Shown here: in pieces, positions 1 through 8,503 of the stretch
Layout: every line of letters starts with the position of its first letter
Position numbering within the stretch: position 1 is the stretch's first letter
Source: Micromonospora sp. C95
Lineage (GTDB): Bacteria; Actinomycetota; Actinomycetes; Mycobacteriales; Micromonosporaceae
Assembly: GCF_018070465.1 (NCBI RefSeq)
Contig: NZ_JAGPXT010000018.1
Location: 1-64,000 of the forward strand
DNA length: 64,000 nt
Direction of reading: 5' to 3'
The notes under the pieces: generated by a model
Seen by the model: the letters and a program-made list of their open reading frames with translations, nothing else
What the model was told of the DNA's origin: nothing
Database searches by the model: none
Program-made: the position numbers and the translations under genes

Positions 1-121
1 GCAACCGCCTCGTCGGCATCCTCCACGGCTGCCTCAAGAACACCACCCACTACGACCAGACAACCGCCTGGTCACACCGCACCCAACCCGCCGCAGCTTG
101 ACATCCAAGAAGCTGGGGTGT
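1..121 (+). mobile_element. Right end of an IS110-family insertion sequence
   Basis: The window opens inside an insertion sequence. It holds the 3' end of a transposase frame (stop at 99-101) and roughly 20 bases of non-coding end. The right border is placed near 121 because the reading frame of the interrupted opposite-strand gene is sensible up to about this point and becomes transposase antisense beyond it. IS110 elements generally lack clear terminal inverted repeats, so the border is approximate. Confidence 0.7.
3..101 (+). CDS. IS110-family transposase, C-terminal fragment
   Basis: Only the last 32 codons are inside the window. The frame reads NRLVGILHGCLK and later AWSHRTQ before TGA, which I recognise as the conserved C-terminus of IS110/IS116/IS902-type (DEDD) transposases. 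Such enzymes carry out site-specific insertion guided by an element-encoded RNA in the group studied so far. The N-terminal catalytic part lies upstream of the window, so whether the element is intact cannot be judged here. Confidence 0.75.
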   Translation, partial: NRLVGILHGCLKNTTHYDQTTAWSHRTQPAAA

Positions 122-446
122 CTGACAAGAGCTGGCCGTACAGCGCGTAGATGACGAGCACCAGAGCCAGGCTCGCCACGAAGGAGACGAGCAACGCGAT
201 GATCTTCATGGTGGTGGGGTAGCGCTGACGCAGGGGCTGTCGTCGCTGCCAGGCCCACCAGCGGCGGCGCAGGGCCCCGGCACCGGGCAGCGCGGCCAGA
301 CCCTCGGCGAGTCGGACGCCCAGCGTGCGCCTCGGCGGTGGTGGATTCAGCATCCAGTCCGGCAGCGGGCTGGGCTGGTCGGGCGTACGCAGGCCGACCG
401 AATCGTCGGGCCGGCGCGTTCGATCGGGACCACGGTCCGTGCTCAT
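72..446 (-). pseudogene. Small membrane-protein gene truncated by the IS110 element
   Basis: The frame starts at an ATG (444-446) with a strong GGGGAG ribosome binding site a few bases upstream and begins MSTDRGPDRTRR. A polar, Pro/Arg-rich N-terminal half of about 75 residues is followed by one clear membrane segment (IIALLVSFVASLALVLVIYA). Shortly after this, near position 121, the frame runs into the IS110 end, and the last dozen or so codons to the stop at 72 are antisense to the transposase. The natural C-terminus is therefore missing from the window. I do not recognise the family. It is divergent from truB, 143 bp away. An alternative is that the native protein ended almost at the insertion point and still works. 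Confidence 0.6.
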
Positions 447-589
447 CTCGTTCTCCCCGTGTCTGCCGGCGCGGCACTCACCGTCGCCGATGAGCCCATC
501 GTGGCAGGGCGGTCCCAACGCGAACATCCCGTTTTCGGCGGCCTGTCCGGTGCTCGGGCCGGCGCGCGGGTCTGGCAGGCTTGCACGTC

Positions 590-1474
590 GTGAGCACAGA
601 CGGCCTGATCGTGGTGGACAAGCCCGGCGGTATCACCTCGCACGACGTGGTCGCCCGGATGCGCCGGTTGGCCCGGACGCGGCGGGTCGGTCACGGCGGC
701 ACGCTCGATCCGATGGCCACCGGGGTCCTGGTGATCGGGGTCGGTCGGGCCACCCGACTCCTGACGTACGTGATCGGTGCGGACAAGAGCTACGCGGCGA
801 CCATCCGGCTTGGCCAGGCCACCGTCACCGACGACGCGGAGGGCGACGTGATCGCCACCATGCCCGCCGGGACGCTCACCGACGAGGCGATCCGGGGTGC
901 CCTGGCCGGGTTGACCGGGGAGATCGACCAGGTGCCGAGCGCGGTGAGCGCCATCAAGGTCAACGGTCGGCGGGCGTACCACCGGGTCCGTGCGGGGGAG
1001 AGCGTCGACCTGCCGGCTCGGCGGGTCACCGTGTCCCGGCTCGACGTGCTGGCGATCCGCCGTGAGTCGCCCGACGTCGTCGACGTCGACATCGACGTGG
1101 CCTGCTCGACCGGGACGTACATCCGGGCGATCGCCCGGGACGCGGGTCTGGCCCTCACGGTCGGCGGCCACCTGACCGCGCTGCGCCGCACCGCCGTGGG
1201 TGGGTTCACCGTGGCGGAGGCGGTCACCCTCGACGAGTTGGAGCAGCGCGCACCGGAGGTGGTGGACCTGCCGCTCGCGGCCGCCGCCGAGCGGTTCTTT
1301 CCGCGCCGGGACGCCACCGAGGAGGAGGCGAAGGTGCTGTCGCACGGCGGTCCGCTCGATCCGGTCGGCCGCACCGGGCCGTACGCCGTGTTCGACCCGG
1401 CCGGTGGGCTGATCGCTATCGTCAGCGAGCGGGCCGGCCGGGCCCGCGCGGAGATCGTGCTCGCCCCGGCCTGA
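590..1474 (+). CDS. truB: tRNA pseudouridine(55) synthase TruB
   Basis: Makes the universal pseudouridine 55 in the T-loop of tRNAs. The N-terminus (STDGLIVVDKPGGITSHDVV) and the catalytic block GGTLDPMATG, with Asp40 as the expected nucleophile, are diagnostic. The GTG at 590 gives 294 residues, the usual actinobacterial length. A TTG nine bases upstream is a possible but less likely start. The gene is followed 60 bp later by ribF and then rpsO, the standard actinobacterial order, in which truB normally ends the nusA-infB-rbfA group. No strong RBS is visible ahead of 590. Confidence 0.95.
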   Translation: MSTDGLIVVDKPGGITSHDVVARMRRLARTRRVGHGGTLDPMATGVLVIGVGRATRLLTYVIGADKSYAATIRLGQATVTDDAEGDVIATMPAGTLTDEAIRGALAGLTGEIDQVPSAVSAIKVNGRRAYHRVRAGESVDLPARRVTVSRLDVLAIRRESPDVVDVDIDVACSTGTYIRAIARDAGLALTVGGHLTALRRTAVGGFTVAEAVTLDELEQRAPEVVDLPLAAAAERFFPRRDATEEEAKVLSHGGPLDPVGRTGPYAVFDPAGGLIAIVSERAGRARAEIVLAPA

Positions 1475-1534
1475 CGCCGGGTACCGGACGGCCGACTGCC
1501 GACGGTCGGCGGTGAACGACAGCGGAGGAGCAGC

Positions 1535-2464
1535 ATGCAGCGGTGGCGGGGGTACGACGCGGCGCCCGGTGGCTGGGGACGGTCGGTCGTCACCATCGGC
1601 GTCTTCGACGGTGTGCACAAGGGCCATCAGGCGACGATCGGGCACGCCGTGGCCCGCGCCCGTGAACTCGGTGTCGAGTCGGTGGTGCTCACCTTCGACC
1701 CGCACCCGGCCGAGGTCGTGCGACCCGGTTCCCACCCGGCGGTGCTGACCGAGCCACAACGCAAGGCGGAGCTGATCGAGGCCCTTGGGGCGGACGTGCT
1801 CTGTGTGATGCCGTTCACGCCCGAGGTGTCCCGGTTGTCGGCCGAGGCGTTCGTGCACGACGTGCTTGTCGAGCACCTGCACGCCGCGCTCGTGGTGGTG
1901 GGCGAGAACTTCCGGTTCGGTCACCGGGCCGCCGGTGACGTGGCGCTGCTGGAGCGGCTCGGCCGCACGTTCGGCTTCGCCGTCGAGGGGGCACCGTTGG
2001 TCGCCGAGTCCGGCACGGTCTTCTCCTCGACCTACATCCGCTCCTGTGTCGACGCGGGTGACGTGACCGCGGCGGCCGAGGCGCTGGGTCGCCCGCACCG
2101 GCTGGAGGGGGTGGTGGTCCGCGGCGACCAGCGCGGACGGGAACTCGGCTTCCCGACGGCGAACCTGCTCTGCCACCGGCACGCGGCGGTCCCGGCCGAC
2201 GGCGTCTACGCCGCCCGGCTGGTCCGTCGGGGGCAGCGGCAGCCGCTCGCCGCCGCCGTGTCGATCGGCACCAACCCGACGTTCTCCGGCCGGGAGCGCC
2301 GGGTCGAGGCGTACGCACTGGACTTCGACGGCGACCTCTACGGCGAACGGCTGGCGCTGGACTTCGTGGCGCATCTGCGCGGCCAGACCCGCTTCGACTC
2401 GATCGAGCCGTTGATCGCCCAGATCGCCCAGGACGTCGAGCGGACCCGCCGGGTGCTGGGCTGA
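1535..2464 (+). CDS. ribF: Bifunctional riboflavin kinase / FAD synthetase RibF
   Basis: Phosphorylates riboflavin to FMN and adenylylates FMN to FAD in the cytoplasm. The N-terminal nucleotidyltransferase domain carries GVFDGVHKGHQ (residues about 22-32, the GxFDGxHxGH ATP-binding motif). The C-terminal flavokinase domain starts near residue 185 and carries the PTAN motif (LGFPTANL, about 204-211). At 309 residues it is the normal two-domain length. GGAGGAG sits just upstream of the ATG at 1535. It is probably co-transcribed with truB. Confidence 0.95.
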   Translation: MQRWRGYDAAPGGWGRSVVTIGVFDGVHKGHQATIGHAVARARELGVESVVLTFDPHPAEVVRPGSHPAVLTEPQRKAELIEALGADVLCVMPFTPEVSRLSAEAFVHDVLVEHLHAALVVVGENFRFGHRAAGDVALLERLGRTFGFAVEGAPLVAESGTVFSSTYIRSCVDAGDVTAAAEALGRPHRLEGVVVRGDQRGRELGFPTANLLCHRHAAVPADGVYAARLVRRGQRQPLAAAVSIGTNPTFSGRERRVEAYALDFDGDLYGERLALDFVAHLRGQTRFDSIEPLIAQIAQDVERTRRVLG

Positions 2465-2489
2465 CCGGTCATCGACCCGCCCGTGGCCC

Positions 2490-2523
2490 TTGACCGGCCG
2501 GGTCCGGTGGGTGCTGGTAGGCT
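2490..2523 (+). promoter_or_regulatory. Possible rpsO promoter
   Basis: A TTGACC hexamer at 2490-2495 and a good -10-like TAGGCT at 2518-2523 lie in the 194-bp gap between ribF and rpsO, which holds no gene. The 22-base spacing is longer than the usual 16-19. The -10 element is therefore more convincing than the -35, and the pairing is only a candidate. Confidence 0.3.
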
Positions 2524-2658
2524 GGCCGGGACGTCGGCTGACCGACGTGGGGCCTCGCCTGCCTGCTCGACGCCGCGGGTGCGAGGGCCGTCCGTCACCG
2601 GTGCCGTAGCCCGGCCCGACGGACAAACACCGAGACAACCCACCAGAACAGGGAGAAC

Positions 2659-2928
2659 ATGGCGCTCGACCAGCAGGCCAAGGCCAAGATCCGCGAGGAG
2701 TACGCGACCGCCGAGGGCGACACCGGGTCGCCCGAGGTGCAGGTCGCGGTCCTCACCAAGCGGATCGCCGACCTCACCGAGCACCTGAAGGTGCACAAGC
2801 ACGACCACCACAGCCGCCGTGGGCTGCTGCTGCTGGTCGGCCGTCGCCGTCGGCTGCTCAACTACGTTCAGAAGAAGGACATCAACCGCTACCGGTCGCT
2901 CATCGAGCGGCTCGGCCTGCGCCGGTGA
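2659..2928 (+). CDS. rpsO: 30S ribosomal protein S15
   Basis: Small-subunit protein that binds 16S rRNA at the platform junction and nucleates assembly. The 89-residue length and conserved blocks (GDTGSPEVQVAVLTKRI, HKHDHHSRRGLLLLVGRRRRLL) are full matches to the family. GGGAGAAC precedes the ATG. Its position directly upstream of pnp is conserved across bacteria, where both genes are coordinately controlled at the RNA level. Confidence 0.97.
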   Translation: MALDQQAKAKIREEYATAEGDTGSPEVQVAVLTKRIADLTEHLKVHKHDHHSRRGLLLLVGRRRRLLNYVQKKDINRYRSLIERLGLRR

Positions 2929-2934
2929 CGTGAC

Positions 2935-2963
2935 GGGGGAGTGGCCCACCAGGTCACTCCCCC
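2935..2963 (+). terminator. rpsO-pnp intergenic hairpin
   Basis: Perfect 9-bp inverted repeat GGGGGAGTG (2935-2943) / CACTCCCCC (2955-2963) with an 11-base loop, six bases after the rpsO stop. There is no U-run. It may be an attenuator/terminator or, as known for rpsO-pnp transcripts in other bacteria, a double-stranded site for RNase III processing. Confidence 0.55.
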
Positions 2964-3149
2964 GCCGTCGTCCTAACCGAGAAACGGGCCACGACCACCC
3001 AGACAAGGGAGTGTCGGCGTACCGGTCTCCGGTAGTGGCCTCCGGGCACCCCGGCATCCCGCCGGCGGTCCCGGGCGCTTCGATCGAAGACCGGCCGTCC
3101 GCACAGCTCCCGCGTCGTGGCCCCCGATGCGAAGGAGCATTGAAACAGC

Positions 3150-5516
3150 ATGACCGAGACCAAACTCGGCACCGAAACCCGCACCGCCGTGATCGACAAC
3201 GGGTCGTTCGGCACCCGTGAGATCACCTTCTCCACCGGCCGGCTGGCCCGACAGGCCGCCGGCTCCGTCACGGCCCAGCTCGGCGAGACGGTCGTTCTCT
3301 CCGCCACCACCGCCGGCAAGCAGCCGAAGGAGCAGTTCGACTTCTTCCCGCTGACCGTCGACGTGGAGGAGCGGATGTACGCCGCGGGCCGGATCCCCGG
3401 CTCGTTCTTCCGTCGTGAGGGCCGGCCCAGCGAGGACGCCATCCTCACCTGCCGCCTGATCGACCGGCCGCTGCGCCCGTCGTTCGTCAAGGGCCTGCGC
3501 AACGAGGTCCAGGTCGTCGAGACGATCCTCGCGCTCGACCCGCAGCACCCGTACGACGTCGTCGCGATCAACGCCGCGTCGATGTCGACGAAGCTGTCCG
3601 GCCTGCCGTTCTCCGGCCCGATCGGGGCCACCCGGATGGCCCACGTGGACGGCCAGTGGGTCGCCTTCCCGACCCACGAGGAGCTGGCTCGGGCGACCTT
3701 CGACATGGTGGTGGCCGGCCGCGCCCTGGCGGACGGCGACGTCGCGATCATGATGGTCGAGGCCGAGGCCACCGAGCACACCGTGAAGCTGGTCGCCGGC
3801 GGGGCACCCGCACCGACCGAGGAGGTCGTGGCCAGCGGCCTGGAGGCCGCCAAGCCCGCCATCCGCGAGCTGTGCCGGGCGCAGAGCGAGCTGGCCGAGG
3901 TCGCCGCCAAGCCGGTCGCCGAGTTCCCGGTCTTCCTTGATTACCAGGACGACGCGTACGACGCGGTCGCCGAACTGGCCCGCGCCGACGTCGCCGAGGC
4001 CCTGCAGATCGCCGGCAAGGCGGACCGCGAGGAGGCTCTGGACGCGATCAAGGCGCGGGTCCAGGAGGAACTCGGCGCCCGCTTCGAGGGTCGGGAGAAG
4101 GAGCTCTCCGCCTCGTTCCGTTCGCTTACCAAGTCCGAGGTGCGCAGCCGGGTGCTGCGGGAGCAGGTCCGCATCGACGGTCGGGGTCCGCGTGACATCC
4201 GTCCGCTGAGCGCCGAGGTGGGCGTGCTGCCCCGGGTGCACGGCTCGGCGCTGTTCGAGCGCGGTGAGACCCAGATCCTCGGCGTCACCACGCTCAACAT
4301 GCTGCGCATGGAGCAGGCGTTGGACACCCTCTCCCCGGAGAAGTCCAAGCGCTACATGCACAACTACAACTTCCCGCCGTACTCCACCGGTGAGACCGGT
4401 CGGGTCGGCTCGCCGAAGCGCCGCGAGATCGGGCACGGTGCTCTGGCGGAGCGGGCGCTGATCCCGGTGCTGCCCTCGCGGGAGGAGTTCCCATACGCGA
4501 TCCGGCAGGTCTCCGAGGCGCTCGGGTCCAACGGCTCCACCTCGATGGGCTCGGTCTGCGCCTCGACGCTGGGCCTGCTCAGCGCCGGTGTGCCGCTGAA
4601 GGCGCCGGTCGCCGGCATCGCCATGGGTCTGATCTCCGACGAGGTCGACGGCAAGACCCAGTACGTGACGCTCACCGACATCCTCGGTGCCGAGGATGCC
4701 TTCGGTGACATGGACTTCAAGGTCGCCGGCACCCGCGACTTCGTCACCGCGCTCCAGCTCGACACCAAGCTCGACGGCATCCCGTCCGACGTGCTGGCCG
4801 CCGCGCTCCAGCAGGCGCACGAGGCCCGGCAGACCATCCTCGACGTGATGCAGCGGGCGATCGAGGCGCCGGCCGAGATGTCCGACTACGCGCCCCGGGT
4901 GACCACGGTCAAGATCCCGGTTGACAAGATCGGCATGGTGATCGGCCCGAAGGGTCAGACCATCAACGCCATCCAGGACGAGACCGGCGCCGAGATCTCC
5001 ATCGAGGACGACGGCACCATCTACGTCGGCGCGACGAACGGTCCGTCGGCGCAGGCCGCCGTCGAGCGGATCAACGCGATCGCCAACCCGACCCTGCCGA
5101 AGGTCGGTGACCGCTTCCTCGGCACGGTGGTGAAGACCGCTCCGTTCGGCGCGTTCGTCTCGCTGCTGCCGGGCCGCGACGGTCTGCTGCACATCTCCAA
5201 GGTGGGCGACGGCAAGCGGGTCGAGAAGGTCGAGGACTTCCTCAACGTCGGTGACCGGGTCGAGGTGGAGATCGCCGACATCGACCAGCGCGGCAAGATC
5301 TACCTGGACAAGGTCCGCCCGGAGGGCGCCGAGGCGCCGGCCGCCGCGGCCGGCGAGGAGCGGCCCGCCGGCCGTGACCGGGGTGGCGACCGGGGCCCGC
5401 GTGACCGGGGCGACCGCGAGCGCGGTGGCGACCGGGGCGGCCGTGGCCCCGAGCGTGGCGAGGGCGGCGAGGGTGGCGGCGACAACCGTCCCCGGCGCCG
5501 TACCCGGCACAGCTGA
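3150..5516 (+). CDS. pnp: Polyribonucleotide nucleotidyltransferase (PNPase)
   Basis: 3'-to-5' phosphorolytic exoribonuclease that can also add 3' tails to RNA; trimeric. In order it has RNase PH domain 1 and the all-helical linker (to about residue 330), RNase PH domain 2, a KH domain (about 583-645, with the IGPKGQTIN loop) and an S1 RNA-binding domain (about 650-725). The C-terminal tail of about 60 residues is rich in RGD/RDRG repeats and acts as a basic unstructured RNA-binding extension typical of actinobacterial enzymes. The 788 residues fit. GAAGGAG lies upstream of the ATG at 3150. Confidence 0.97.
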   Translation: MTETKLGTETRTAVIDNGSFGTREITFSTGRLARQAAGSVTAQLGETVVLSATTAGKQPKEQFDFFPLTVDVEERMYAAGRIPGSFFRREGRPSEDAILTCRLIDRPLRPSFVKGLRNEVQVVETILALDPQHPYDVVAINAASMSTKLSGLPFSGPIGATRMAHVDGQWVAFPTHEELARATFDMVVAGRALADGDVAIMMVEAEATEHTVKLVAGGAPAPTEEVVASGLEAAKPAIRELCRAQSELAEVAAKPVAEFPVFLDYQDDAYDAVAELARADVAEALQIAGKADREEALDAIKARVQEELGARFEGREKELSASFRSLTKSEVRSRVLREQVRIDGRGPRDIRPLSAEVGVLPRVHGSALFERGETQILGVTTLNMLRMEQALDTLSPEKSKRYMHNYNFPPYSTGETGRVGSPKRREIGHGALAERALIPVLPSREEFPYAIRQVSEALGSNGSTSMGSVCASTLGLLSAGVPLKAPVAGIAMGLISDEVDGKTQYVTLTDILGAEDAFGDMDFKVAGTRDFVTALQLDTKLDGIPSDVLAAALQQAHEARQTILDVMQRAIEAPAEMSDYAPRVTTVKIPVDKIGMVIGPKGQTINAIQDETGAEISIEDDGTIYVGATNGPSAQAAVERINAIANPTLPKVGDRFLGTVVKTAPFGAFVSLLPGRDGLLHISKVGDGKRVEKVEDFLNVGDRVEVEIADIDQRGKIYLDKVRPEGAEAPAAAAGEERPAGRDRGGDRGPRDRGDRERGGDRGGRGPERGEGGEGGGDNRPRRRTRHS

Positions 5517-5530
5517 CAAGTGAACCGCTG

Positions 5531-5561
5531 ACCGGCCGGGCGACACCGTCGCCCGGCCGGT
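5531..5561 (+). terminator. Strong hairpin terminator after pnp
   Basis: Perfect 14-bp stem ACCGGCCGGGCGAC / GTCGCCCGGCCGGT with a three-base loop, 15 bases after the pnp stop and followed by a T-rich TTCGTTCGTC (from 5561). It is the GC-rich, U-poor style usual for actinomycete terminators. Confidence 0.75.
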
Positions 5562-5600
5562 TCGTTCGTCAACTCATCCATCCCCTCGTACTGAAAGCAG

Positions 5601-7019
5601 GTGGCCGTGAGCCGTACCCGGCATTCGTCTCTCCCCGCGAGCACAGCCGGGGTGACACCGCCCGGTGCCGGCCGGCGCGCCACCGCGACCGCCCGGGCCG
5701 CCGGTGGGTCGACCCGGGCGGTGACCCGGACCCTGAGCGACGATCCGCTGGGCGGCACGGTGCGCCGTACGGTGCTGCCCAACGGGCTGCGGGTGCTGAC
5801 CGAGGCGATCCCGGCCATGCGCAGCGTCTCGTTCGGCGTCTGGGTGGCGGTCGGCTCGCGGGACGAGACCGGCCCGCAGGCCGGTGCCGCCCACTTCCTG
5901 GAACACCTGCTGTTCAAGGGCACCCACAAGCGGAACGCGATGGAGATCTCCTCGGCCATCGAGGCGGTGGGCGGTGAGACCAATGCCTTCACCACGAAGG
6001 AGTACACCTGCTACTACGCTCGGGTGCTGGACGAGGACCTGCCCCTGGCCATCGACGTCATGTGCGACCTGGTCGCCGACTCGGTGCTGGAGCCGGCCGA
6101 CGTGGAGACCGAGCGCGGCGTGATCCTCGAAGAGATCGCCATGCACGACGACGAGCCCGGCGACGAGGTGCACGACCTGTTCGCCCAGGCCGTCTACGGT
6201 GACCACCCGCTGGGCCGGCTGATCTCCGGCACCGCGGACACGGTCACCCCGATGACCCGCCGGCAGATCCAGAGCTTCTACCGGCGGCGCTACGTCGCAC
6301 CGCAGATCGTCATCGCCGCCGCCGGCAACCTCGACCACACCGCCGTGGTGCGGCTGGTCCGCCAGGCGCTGCGGGGCACCCCGCTGGACACCGACCCGGC
6401 GGTGCCCGCGCCGCAGCGGCCGGCCACTCCCGGCGTACGCACCCGGGCCACCGCCACCGTGGTGGAGGCGAAGGAGACCGAGCAGGCGCACGTCGTGCTG
6501 GGCTGCCCGGGCATCGACCGGCTCGACGAACGCCGCTTCGCCCTCGGGGTGCTGAACAACGTGCTCGGCGGCGGCATGTCCAGCCGGCTGTTCCAGGAGA
6601 TCCGGGAACGCCGTGGCCTCGCCTACTCCGTCTACTCCTACGCCAGCCAGTACGCCGACAGTGGCCTGTTCGGCGTCTACGCGGGCTGCGCCCCGGGCCG
6701 GGTCGACGAGGTGCTGGAGCTGACCCGGGCCGAGTTGGCGCGTACCGCCGCGCGCGGCGTCACCGAGGCGGAACTGGCCCGGGGCAAGGGCATGAGCAAG
6801 GGTGCGTTCGTGCTCGGCCTGGAGGACACCGGTTCCCGGATGAGCCGGCTGGCCAAGGGCGAACTGCTCTACGGCGACCTGGTGCCGGTAAACGAACTAC
6901 TCGACCGGGTCGAGGCGGTCACCCTCGACGACGTCAACTCCCTCGCCGCAGAGCTGCTGAGCCGGCCGATGTCCCTCGCGGTCGTCGGTCCGTTCGCCGG
7001 CCGGGACTTCAGCGCCTGA
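5601..7019 (+). CDS. M16-family zinc metallopeptidase (PepR-like)
   Basis: Processing-peptidase-type protein of the insulinase/pitrilysin (M16B) family, probably cytoplasmic. The inverted zinc-binding motif HxxEH is present as HFLEHLLF near residue 97, with the downstream zinc-ligand Glu region around ETERGVILEEIA. The C-terminal half holds the second M16 domain with the GGGMSSRLFQEIRERRGLAY signature. The 472 residues begin at GTG 5601 with an Arg/Ala-rich N-terminus of about 45 residues. The downstream neighbour of pnp in actinobacteria is usually this peptidase (PepR / Rv2782c in M. tuberculosis). The in vivo substrate is unknown. Confidence 0.88.
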   Translation: MAVSRTRHSSLPASTAGVTPPGAGRRATATARAAGGSTRAVTRTLSDDPLGGTVRRTVLPNGLRVLTEAIPAMRSVSFGVWVAVGSRDETGPQAGAAHFLEHLLFKGTHKRNAMEISSAIEAVGGETNAFTTKEYTCYYARVLDEDLPLAIDVMCDLVADSVLEPADVETERGVILEEIAMHDDEPGDEVHDLFAQAVYGDHPLGRLISGTADTVTPMTRRQIQSFYRRRYVAPQIVIAAAGNLDHTAVVRLVRQALRGTPLDTDPAVPAPQRPATPGVRTRATATVVEAKETEQAHVVLGCPGIDRLDERRFALGVLNNVLGGGMSSRLFQEIRERRGLAYSVYSYASQYADSGLFGVYAGCAPGRVDEVLELTRAELARTAARGVTEAELARGKGMSKGAFVLGLEDTGSRMSRLAKGELLYGDLVPVNELLDRVEAVTLDDVNSLAAELLSRPMSLAVVGPFAGRDFSA

Positions 7020-7074
7020 CCCTCCGCGCCGACCGGGTGGTACCACCGTCGGGGTGTCCGCGTCCCGATTGGGA

Positions 7075-7080
7075 TAGGTT
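7075..7080 (+). promoter_or_regulatory. -10 element of a leaderless dapB transcript
   Basis: TAGGTT ends seven bases before the GTG at 7088, so transcription should start at or one base before the start codon. This supports the GTG at 7088 over the upstream GTG at 7037. Confidence 0.6.
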
Positions 7081-7087
7081 GTGCCGC

Positions 7088-7861
7088 GTGACTGACGAGC
7101 AGGAGAAGACCGCCGCCGAGTCGATCAAGGTCGGCGTGCTGGGTGCCGGTGGCCGGATGGGTGCCGAGGTGTGCCGGGCCGTCGAGGCGGCCACCGACAT
7201 GAAACTGGTGGCGACCGTCGACCAGGACGACTGGCTGGTCAGCGCCGCCGAGGCCGGGGCGGAGGTGCTCGTCGACTTCACCACCCCCGACGTGGTGATG
7301 GACAACCTGCGCTGGTGCATCGACCAGGGCATCCACGCGGTGGTCGGCACCAGCGGCTTCACCGAGCAGCGGATCGAGCAGGTACGCGGCTGGTTGGCCG
7401 GCCGCCCCGACGCGGGCGTGGTGATCGCACCCAACTTCGGTCTCGGCGCGGTGCTGATGATGCAGTTCGCCGCGCGCGCCGCCCGCTACTTCGAGTCGGT
7501 CGAGATCATCGAGCAGCACCATCCACGCAAGCTCGACGCGCCCAGCGGTACCGCCATGCACACCGCGCGCCTGGTCGCGGCGGCGCGTGCCGAAGCCGGT
7601 CTCGGTCCGGTGCCCGACGCCACGAAGGACGAGCTGGGCGGGGCCCGCGGCGCCGACGTCGACGGGGTGCGGGTGCACGCCGTGCGGGCCACCGGACTTG
7701 TCGCCCACCAGGAGGTGCTCTTCGGCACCACCGGCGAGACGCTCACCATCCGGCACGACTCGTACGACCGGGTCTCGTTCATGCCCGGCGTGCTGCTCGC
7801 GGTACGCGCGGTGCGGAACCGGCCGGGCCTGACCCTCGGCCTGGACGCCCTGCTCGACTGA
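7088..7861 (+). CDS. dapB: 4-hydroxy-tetrahydrodipicolinate reductase DapB
   Basis: NAD(P)H-dependent second step of the DAP/lysine branch, supplying lysine and the meso-DAP of the cell wall. The N-terminal Rossmann motif is GVLGAGGRMG and the catalytic block is EQHHPRKLDAPSGTAMHTA. The GTG at 7088 gives 257 residues, close to the normal ~245-270. An upstream in-frame GTG (7037) would add 17 residues with no similarity to the family and overlaps the promoter. It converges on a GNAT gene 25 bp beyond its stop. Its substrate is made by DapA, encoded at 13021. Confidence 0.95.
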   Translation: MTDEQEKTAAESIKVGVLGAGGRMGAEVCRAVEAATDMKLVATVDQDDWLVSAAEAGAEVLVDFTTPDVVMDNLRWCIDQGIHAVVGTSGFTEQRIEQVRGWLAGRPDAGVVIAPNFGLGAVLMMQFAARAARYFESVEIIEQHHPRKLDAPSGTAMHTARLVAAARAEAGLGPVPDATKDELGGARGADVDGVRVHAVRATGLVAHQEVLFGTTGETLTIRHDSYDRVSFMPGVLLAVRAVRNRPGLTLGLDALLD

Positions 7862-7886
7862 GCGACCCGCCGGCCGGTTGGTCCGG

Positions 7887-8468
7887 TCAGTCGGTCCGGG
7901 GCGGCTCGGTGGGGACGGCGACGTGCAGGCGCAACTGGGGGACCAGCATGTCGTCGACGTCAAGTGCGCGGCCCGCGCCGTCGGGCTCCCAGCCGGCGGT
8001 GGTGAGGAACTTCCGGGACGCCTCGTCGCCCTCGAAGACCCACGCCACCGCCCGGTCGAAGCCGGACTCCCGCCACAGGTCGACGCTCGCGGCGAGCAGC
8101 CGGGAGCCGTGCCCGCGCCGGCCCCAGCGGGGCTCGACGAGCAGGTCGGTCACCGCCACCACGTCCGCGCCGAGCGCCTCGGCCGGTTCGTTCGGGGCCA
8201 GCGCCTCGGCGTCGGCCGGACCGGAGGCGGCGAAGCCCACCAGATACGATTGCTCGGCCTGTTCGACGGCGACCAGCACCCGGTGGGTGTCGCCGGGCGG
8301 CTGGCGCACCGAGGCGTCCCAGCGCTCGGCCAGCGACGCCTCGTCGAGGCTGGCCAGCACGTCCCGGGGCAGCAGTCGCCGGTAGGCGACCCGCCAGGTG
8401 GCGAGCTGGATGCGGGCGATCTCGGCGGCGTCCTCCGGACGCGCCGGGCGGACGTACCCGAGACTCAT
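7887..8468 (-). CDS. GNAT-family N-acetyltransferase
   Basis: 193 residues covering a complete GNAT fold. The N-terminus VRPARPEDAAEIARIQLATWRVAY is typical of the subgroup that acts on small molecules or peptides. The acetyl-CoA loop is in LLVEPRWGRRGHGSRLLAASVDLW (R/Q-x-x-G-x-G/A type). The substrate is unknown. It is divergent from the glycosyltransferase gene (35 bp between the starts) and converges with dapB. Confidence 0.8.
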   Translation of the reverse strand: MSLGYVRPARPEDAAEIARIQLATWRVAYRRLLPRDVLASLDEASLAERWDASVRQPPGDTHRVLVAVEQAEQSYLVGFAASGPADAEALAPNEPAEALGADVVAVTDLLVEPRWGRRGHGSRLLAASVDLWRESGFDRAVAWVFEGDEASRKFLTTAGWEPDGAGRALDVDDMLVPQLRLHVAVPTEPPRTD

Positions 8469-8503
8469 GGCACGACAGCCTACGCAGGGCGAGGGAGGCG
8501 ACG

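Noticed and set aside
2490..2523. Treating TTGACC/TAGGCT before rpsO as a confident promoter
   Set aside because: The 22-base spacing is too long; it is kept only as a low-confidence candidate.
443..2638. Open frame of 731 codons on the minus strand across truB and ribF
   Set aside because: It is antisense to two well-identified genes, rich in Arg/Pro/His/Asp as expected for GC-rich shadow frames, and has no family similarity or RBS.
2973..5546. Open frame of 857 codons on the minus strand across pnp
   Set aside because: Antisense to the whole of pnp; the composition (HLG, RDRV and DLG strings) is that of a reverse-complement shadow.
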